Below are positions 60,964 to 64,000 of a stretch of DNA of 64,000 nucleotides, one piece after another. The stretch lies in NCBI GenBank assembly GCA_040905665.1, contig JBBDRD010000042.1, positions 19,464 to 83,463 of the forward strand. The letters run 5' to 3'. Below the pieces are notes generated by a model. That model was not told the DNA's origin and did no database searches. It was given only the letters and a program-made list of their open reading frames with translations. How positions within the stretch are numbered: position 1 is the stretch's first letter; each line of letters opens with the position of its first letter. The DNA is from DASVCN01 sp040905665. GTDB taxonomy: Bacteria; Deinococcota; Deinococci; Deinococcales; Trueperaceae. Both the position numbers and the translations under genes were made by a program.

Positions 60964-61877
60964 CCAAGGCGGTTCGGAAGCGCCCTGAGTTCGAGCATTA
61001 GCACCCGCAGCGCCAATGGCGCCGGTGCGTAGCCCGAGATTGCTTCCTCGCATTCGAGCAGCAGGTCGTCGGCTCCTGCCCGTGCAACCGGCGGAAGAAG
61101 CTGCCTGAACCGCTCCCGCAGCATCTCGACGAGCTCCTCCCCCCAGCCGCCCTCCTGCCAGCGCTCGGCCAGGGCGTCACTCGCCGCGAGCGCGGCTTCG
61201 AGATCGGCATCGAGGAACTCGACGAACCGGTCGACCTCGGCCGCCACCTGCTCCGCCTTGTCTCGAGGCTCAAGGAGCGGGCCGGGACGGCCCAGCCGGT
61301 GTGCCGGGTGGCCCACGAGACCTAGTCCGGCAGTATCGACCGGAGCGAAGCGCAAGGTGATGCACCGTGAGGCGATGGTGCTCAGCACCGCCTGTGGGCT
61401 TGGTGCAATGAGCACGATGCGAGCGTAGGACGGTGGTTCCTCCAGCATCTTGAGAAACGAGTTGGCCGCGGCGACGGTGAGATTGTGAGCGCCGTCGATG
61501 ACGCCCACCCGCTGTTGGAAGGCGGGGCGCTGCTCGAGCCAGCGCGACAGCGGGTCGTCGAAGTTGGGCCGTGGGACCAGTTGTCCTATGACGATTTCCT
61601 GCTTGCGGCTTTGTCGACCCGTGCCCGTGGTGGTCTTGGGCGATATCTCGCGGTAATCGGGGTGCACGGAATCGAAGCGCCGGCAGGAGTCGCATTCGAG
61701 GCAGGGACGCTCGCGCGGTTCGGCCTGGCAGTTGAGGAATCCCGCCAGCCAGCGGGCGACTCGTCGCCGCCCCACGCCTTCTGGTCCAACGAAAAGCAGT
61801 GGGGAGCGGCCGAGTTCACGAAGCGTCGCCAAAACCGAGTCGTGGCCCTGAACGAGTAGCTCGCTCAACGTCTTCAC
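60960..61877 (-). CDS. holB: DNA polymerase III subunit delta-prime
   Basis: 305 aa clamp-loader subunit. P-loop is degenerate (GPEGVGRRRVA, no Lys), as usual for delta-prime, which does not hydrolyse ATP. Four-Cys zinc module CQAEPRERPCLECDSC, IDGAHNLTVAAANSFLKMLEEPP and the arginine finger STIASRC are present. GTG start overlaps the upstream phosphoesterase stop (GTGA). Confidence 0.9.
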   Translation of the reverse strand: MKTLSELLVQGHDSVLATLRELGRSPLLFVGPEGVGRRRVARWLAGFLNCQAEPRERPCLECDSCRRFDSVHPDYREISPKTTTGTGRQSRKQEIVIGQLVPRPNFDDPLSRWLEQRPAFQQRVGVIDGAHNLTVAAANSFLKMLEEPPSYARIVLIAPSPQAVLSTIASRCITLRFAPVDTAGLGLVGHPAHRLGRPGPLLEPRDKAEQVAAEVDRFVEFLDADLEAALAASDALAERWQEGGWGEELVEMLRERFRQLLPPVARAGADDLLLECEEAISGYAPAPLALRVLMLELRALPNRLG

Positions 61878-62632
61878 CTGCCGGCCGCCAGTCGCGCTGC
61901 CAAAGCCTCGGGGTACCCCGCATCTCTCACGGAACGCTGAACAGCAAGCAGGTCGAACTCCACGCGACGGAGATCGATCGTCGCCAGTTCGTCATCGTAG
62001 ATCGCATAGCTTGCGAGTGGCGAGCCGTCGCGAGGCTGCCCCACCGAGCCCGGGTTGAAGAAGAGCTTCGCCTTGGGAGGGATGCGGTAGGTCGAGCGTT
62101 CGCCTTTGAACGGTATTACCCGCCACAGCGCCTCCTTGCCAGCGCTCACCGAAGCGAACACCTTGGGTACGTGCGTGTGGCCGACGAAGCAGATCGACCG
62201 CTCCAGCAGGGGGAAGTTCAATTGGGCGCTCTGCAACGACGAGATGTAGTCCCAGGGTCGCAGCAGGGCACCATGAACCGCTTGCCAGACGCCGTCGGCT
62301 GCCGCCATCGTGAAGCCGCGCAAGAAGTCGATACTCTCGCCGGAAAGCGCTTCCAGATGCCGCTCGATTACGATGGAGACGATGTCCCCCTCCACCGCCC
62401 TGCTGCTCTTTCCGTCGGCCAGGTCGAGGAGCAGCCGATCGTGGTTGCCCATCAGGCAGACGAACGGGTCCAATTCCATGAGCCGCCGGGTTACCTGCTC
62501 CGGCTGCGTGTAGTAGCCCACCAGGTCACCAAGAAAGAGCACGCGGTCCCAGCGCTTTGCTCTCGCGTCACGCAAGACCGCCTCCAGTGCGATGTCGTTG
62601 CCATGGATGTCGCTCAGGAGGAGGTATCGCAC
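61874..62632 (-). CDS. Metallophosphoesterase (YfcE/ApaH-like fold)
   Basis: 252 aa. LLLSDIHGNDIALEAVL (DxH), LGDLVGYY (GD), LMGNHDRLL (GNHD), FVGHTHVPKVF (GHTH) and FFNPGSVGQPRDGSPLASYAIYD complete the active site; all ligands are intact. Start at GTG 62632, TATCTT 7 nt upstream. Cotranslated with holB. Substrate unknown. Confidence 0.9.
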   Translation of the reverse strand: MRYLLLSDIHGNDIALEAVLRDARAKRWDRVLFLGDLVGYYTQPEQVTRRLMELDPFVCLMGNHDRLLLDLADGKSSRAVEGDIVSIVIERHLEALSGESIDFLRGFTMAAADGVWQAVHGALLRPWDYISSLQSAQLNFPLLERSICFVGHTHVPKVFASVSAGKEALWRVIPFKGERSTYRIPPKAKLFFNPGSVGQPRDGSPLASYAIYDDELATIDLRRVEFDLLAVQRSVRDAGYPEALAARLAAGR

Positions 62633-62696
62633 GGCGACCAAGATACCACCCGCCCTTCCTCGGCTAGGGCGGCCAATGACGGCTATACTGACGCTA

Positions 62697-63827
62697 ATGG
62701 CAAAGTTCGTGCCGCGCGTCATCGCCCTGCTGATCTTCCTTTGCGCTGGCGCGGCAGTCGCCCAAATCGCAATCCCCACCCTGGGAAGCAGGGGTGAGGT
62801 TCCGATGGAGCGCAGTGCCGCATTCGCGGATCTCATCGACAGCTTTAGCGAGGAGTTGCGCTCGGCGGTATCCGCAGCCGGCCTGGAAGTGAGCTTCGCC
62901 GAGCTGATCACGCCAGGCATCGCCGGCAGCCTCGACCCCGAGTACACCAAGCTGATAGCCGACCTATACGATATGCGCTTCGCCATTTCGGGCGAGATCG
63001 CCTTGGTCGTCGATGAGCGCGCTCAGAGCCCCTACGTCGTCAATATGATCGTGGTCGATACTCAGCAGAATCGGGCCACCGATCTCATAAGTCGCCCGCT
63101 GGCCGCGGAGGATCTGCGCCTCACTGCCGTCGCTCTGGCGCGTGTGATCGTCCGCTTTAGTGAGCAGGCGCTGGCGTTGCCGGCCGGTGATGCCGGCCTG
63201 TTCGTCTCGAGCCAGCCGGGCGAGGCAGAGGTGTATCTGGACGGCGTGAGGATCGGCGCGACCCCAGCACTGGACGTAGTCATGCTGGCGCCAGGACGCT
63301 ATCAGCTCGAGATACGCAAGGAGGGCTTTCTGCCCGAACTCCGTACGGTGGAGCTGCGCTCGCAAGCTACGACTTTCGAGCATGTGCCGCTGGCTGCGAT
63401 CGTCGGCGGATCGATCCAGGTCGTGAGCAGCCCGGCGGCCGAGGTGTTCCTCAGTGGGGAGTCTCGAGGTTTTACTCCGACTTTCATTCCGGCCCCACCG
63501 GGAGTGCAGTCGGTGCGACTGGAGAGAGACGGCTTCGAGCCCGCCATCGCTTCGGTTCCGGTACGCAACTACCGGGTGAGCCGGCTGGACCTGCAGCTCG
63601 AGCCGGCCCAGGAACCGCTGCTCTACTGGGAGGTCGACCGCGAGTTCCTGGTGCTCATAGAGGGCGTCATTCAGCCCGGCGGCTACGCCCGGAGTGCCCG
63701 TCCTGGCCTGCTGGAGGTCGAGGTGCGTCGCGGCCGGGAGCGTCAGCTCCATCAGGTGGTCCTACCCGCCCGAGGTGCATTCGAGCTCGACCTGGAGACC
63801 GGCCAAGTTCAACCGCTCGAGCGCTGA
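62697..63827 (+). CDS. Exported PEGA-domain protein
   Basis: 376 aa. Signal peptide MAKFVPRVIALLIFLCAGAAVAQ. Residues 25-160 form a domain with FADLIDSFSEELRSA and a periplasmic beta region; two PEGA repeats follow (LFVSSQPGEAEVYLDGVRIGATP and IQVVSSPAAEVFLSGESRGFTP). PEGA modules are surface or envelope beta domains. TATACT ends 7 nt before the ATG; the longer frame is unlikely. Confidence 0.85.
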   Translation: MAKFVPRVIALLIFLCAGAAVAQIAIPTLGSRGEVPMERSAAFADLIDSFSEELRSAVSAAGLEVSFAELITPGIAGSLDPEYTKLIADLYDMRFAISGEIALVVDERAQSPYVVNMIVVDTQQNRATDLISRPLAAEDLRLTAVALARVIVRFSEQALALPAGDAGLFVSSQPGEAEVYLDGVRIGATPALDVVMLAPGRYQLEIRKEGFLPELRTVELRSQATTFEHVPLAAIVGGSIQVVSSPAAEVFLSGESRGFTPTFIPAPPGVQSVRLERDGFEPAIASVPVRNYRVSRLDLQLEPAQEPLLYWEVDREFLVLIEGVIQPGGYARSARPGLLEVEVRRGRERQLHQVVLPARGAFELDLETGQVQPLER

Positions 63828-63843
63828 GCCGATACCGCCGCCG

Positions 63844-64000
63844 TCACCGCTTCAACGGAATCCGGTAGCCGGCGCGCCCGCCCAGCCGCCAGCCGGCGCC
63901 CGGCTGCAGTCCGGCTTGCAACCCGAAACGCAACTCGCCCAACTCCAACTCGTGACCGTACTCCAGGTCGAGCCGGTAGGGCCACGCGTCGAGCCGGTAG
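63844..64000 (-). CDS. C-terminal part of an unknown protein (cut by window edge)
   Basis: 52 codons ending at TGA 63844. Alternating residues (YRLDLEYGHELELGELRFGLQAGLQPGAGWRLGGRAGYRIPLKR) suggest the last strands of a beta barrel or outer-surface beta domain. Convergent with the PEGA gene. The rest lies outside the window. Confidence 0.55.
   Translation of the reverse strand, partial: YRLDAWPYRLDLEYGHELELGELRFGLQAGLQPGAGWRLGGRAGYRIPLKR

Noticed and set aside
60960..61877. Loss of the P-loop Lys in HolB as a defect
   Set aside because: Delta-prime subunits normally have a degenerate P-loop, so this is expected.

Overview
The window is a gene-dense, GC-rich bacterial chromosome segment made almost entirely of housekeeping genes, with no insertion sequence, prophage or CRISPR array. 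Several features suggest the Deinococcota, most likely a Truepera-like relative: a futalosine-type menaquinone gene (mqnD), a RecR whose N-terminus reads like deinococcal RecR, a DUF512 radical-SAM protein, an MGDG-synthase-like glycosyltransferase, and many genes with a TANNNT -10 box only 5-9 nt before the start codon (leaderless transcripts are common in Deinococcus). The lineage is inferred from remembered family features, not from a search.

Layout. 1-4.2 kb (minus): topA (cut by the window edge), recR, ebfC, dnaX. 4.3-12.6 kb: patatin-like lipase and DUF815 ATPase, exported FAD protein and glycosyltransferase, PrcB-type lipoprotein, dGTPase, inositol-monophosphatase-family enzyme. 12.7-22.4 kb: EP-repeat exported protein, ispG, MscS channel, corrinoid adenosyltransferase, pyrD, SDR, histidine phosphatase, scpA, typA. 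22.6-31.1 kb: glutaredoxin, ubiE/menG, an unknown protein, a short MnmG-like flavoprotein, mqnD, infC-rpmI-rplT, two response regulators, hisD. 31.3-41 kb (mostly minus): GT2, rseP-like, CBS site-2 protease, dxr, then S4 protein (plus), then cdaA-ybbR-def-fmt-der (transcribed right to left). 41-64 kb: prfB, metallophosphoesterase, ygfZ, two-subunit methylmalonyl-CoA mutase, LysM/M23 peptidase, zinc-ribbon protein, radical SAM, pgi, UbiA prenyltransferase, tRNA-Asp, LON-domain protein, truD, VWA protein, sensor kinase, rnhB, PSP1, holB, phosphoesterase, PEGA protein.

The genes serve DNA replication and repair (topA, recR, dnaX, holB, rnhB, scpA), translation (infC, rpmI, rplT, prfB, def, fmt, der, typA, truD), isoprenoid and menaquinone synthesis (ispG, dxr, mqnD, ubiE, UbiA), cobalamin-dependent metabolism (adenosyltransferase, mutase) and envelope functions (cdaA/ybbR, proteases, M23, MscS).

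The most interesting signal is in dnaX. A complete -1 frameshift cassette (Shine-Dalgarno-like box, A AAA AAG, 8-bp stem-loop) sits two codons before the stop, and the -1 frame stays open for 171 more codons. The long tau-like form would therefore be the frameshift product, the reverse of the E. coli arrangement. Other recoding or start oddities are a CTG start for recR, a probable ATA start for infC and the classical +1 shift in prfB. Three decayed gene fragments (metallo-beta-lactamase fold, AfsR/LuxR-type regulator C-terminus, sensor kinase C-terminus) and an intrinsic terminator directly ahead of the zinc-ribbon gene are the other unexplained structures.
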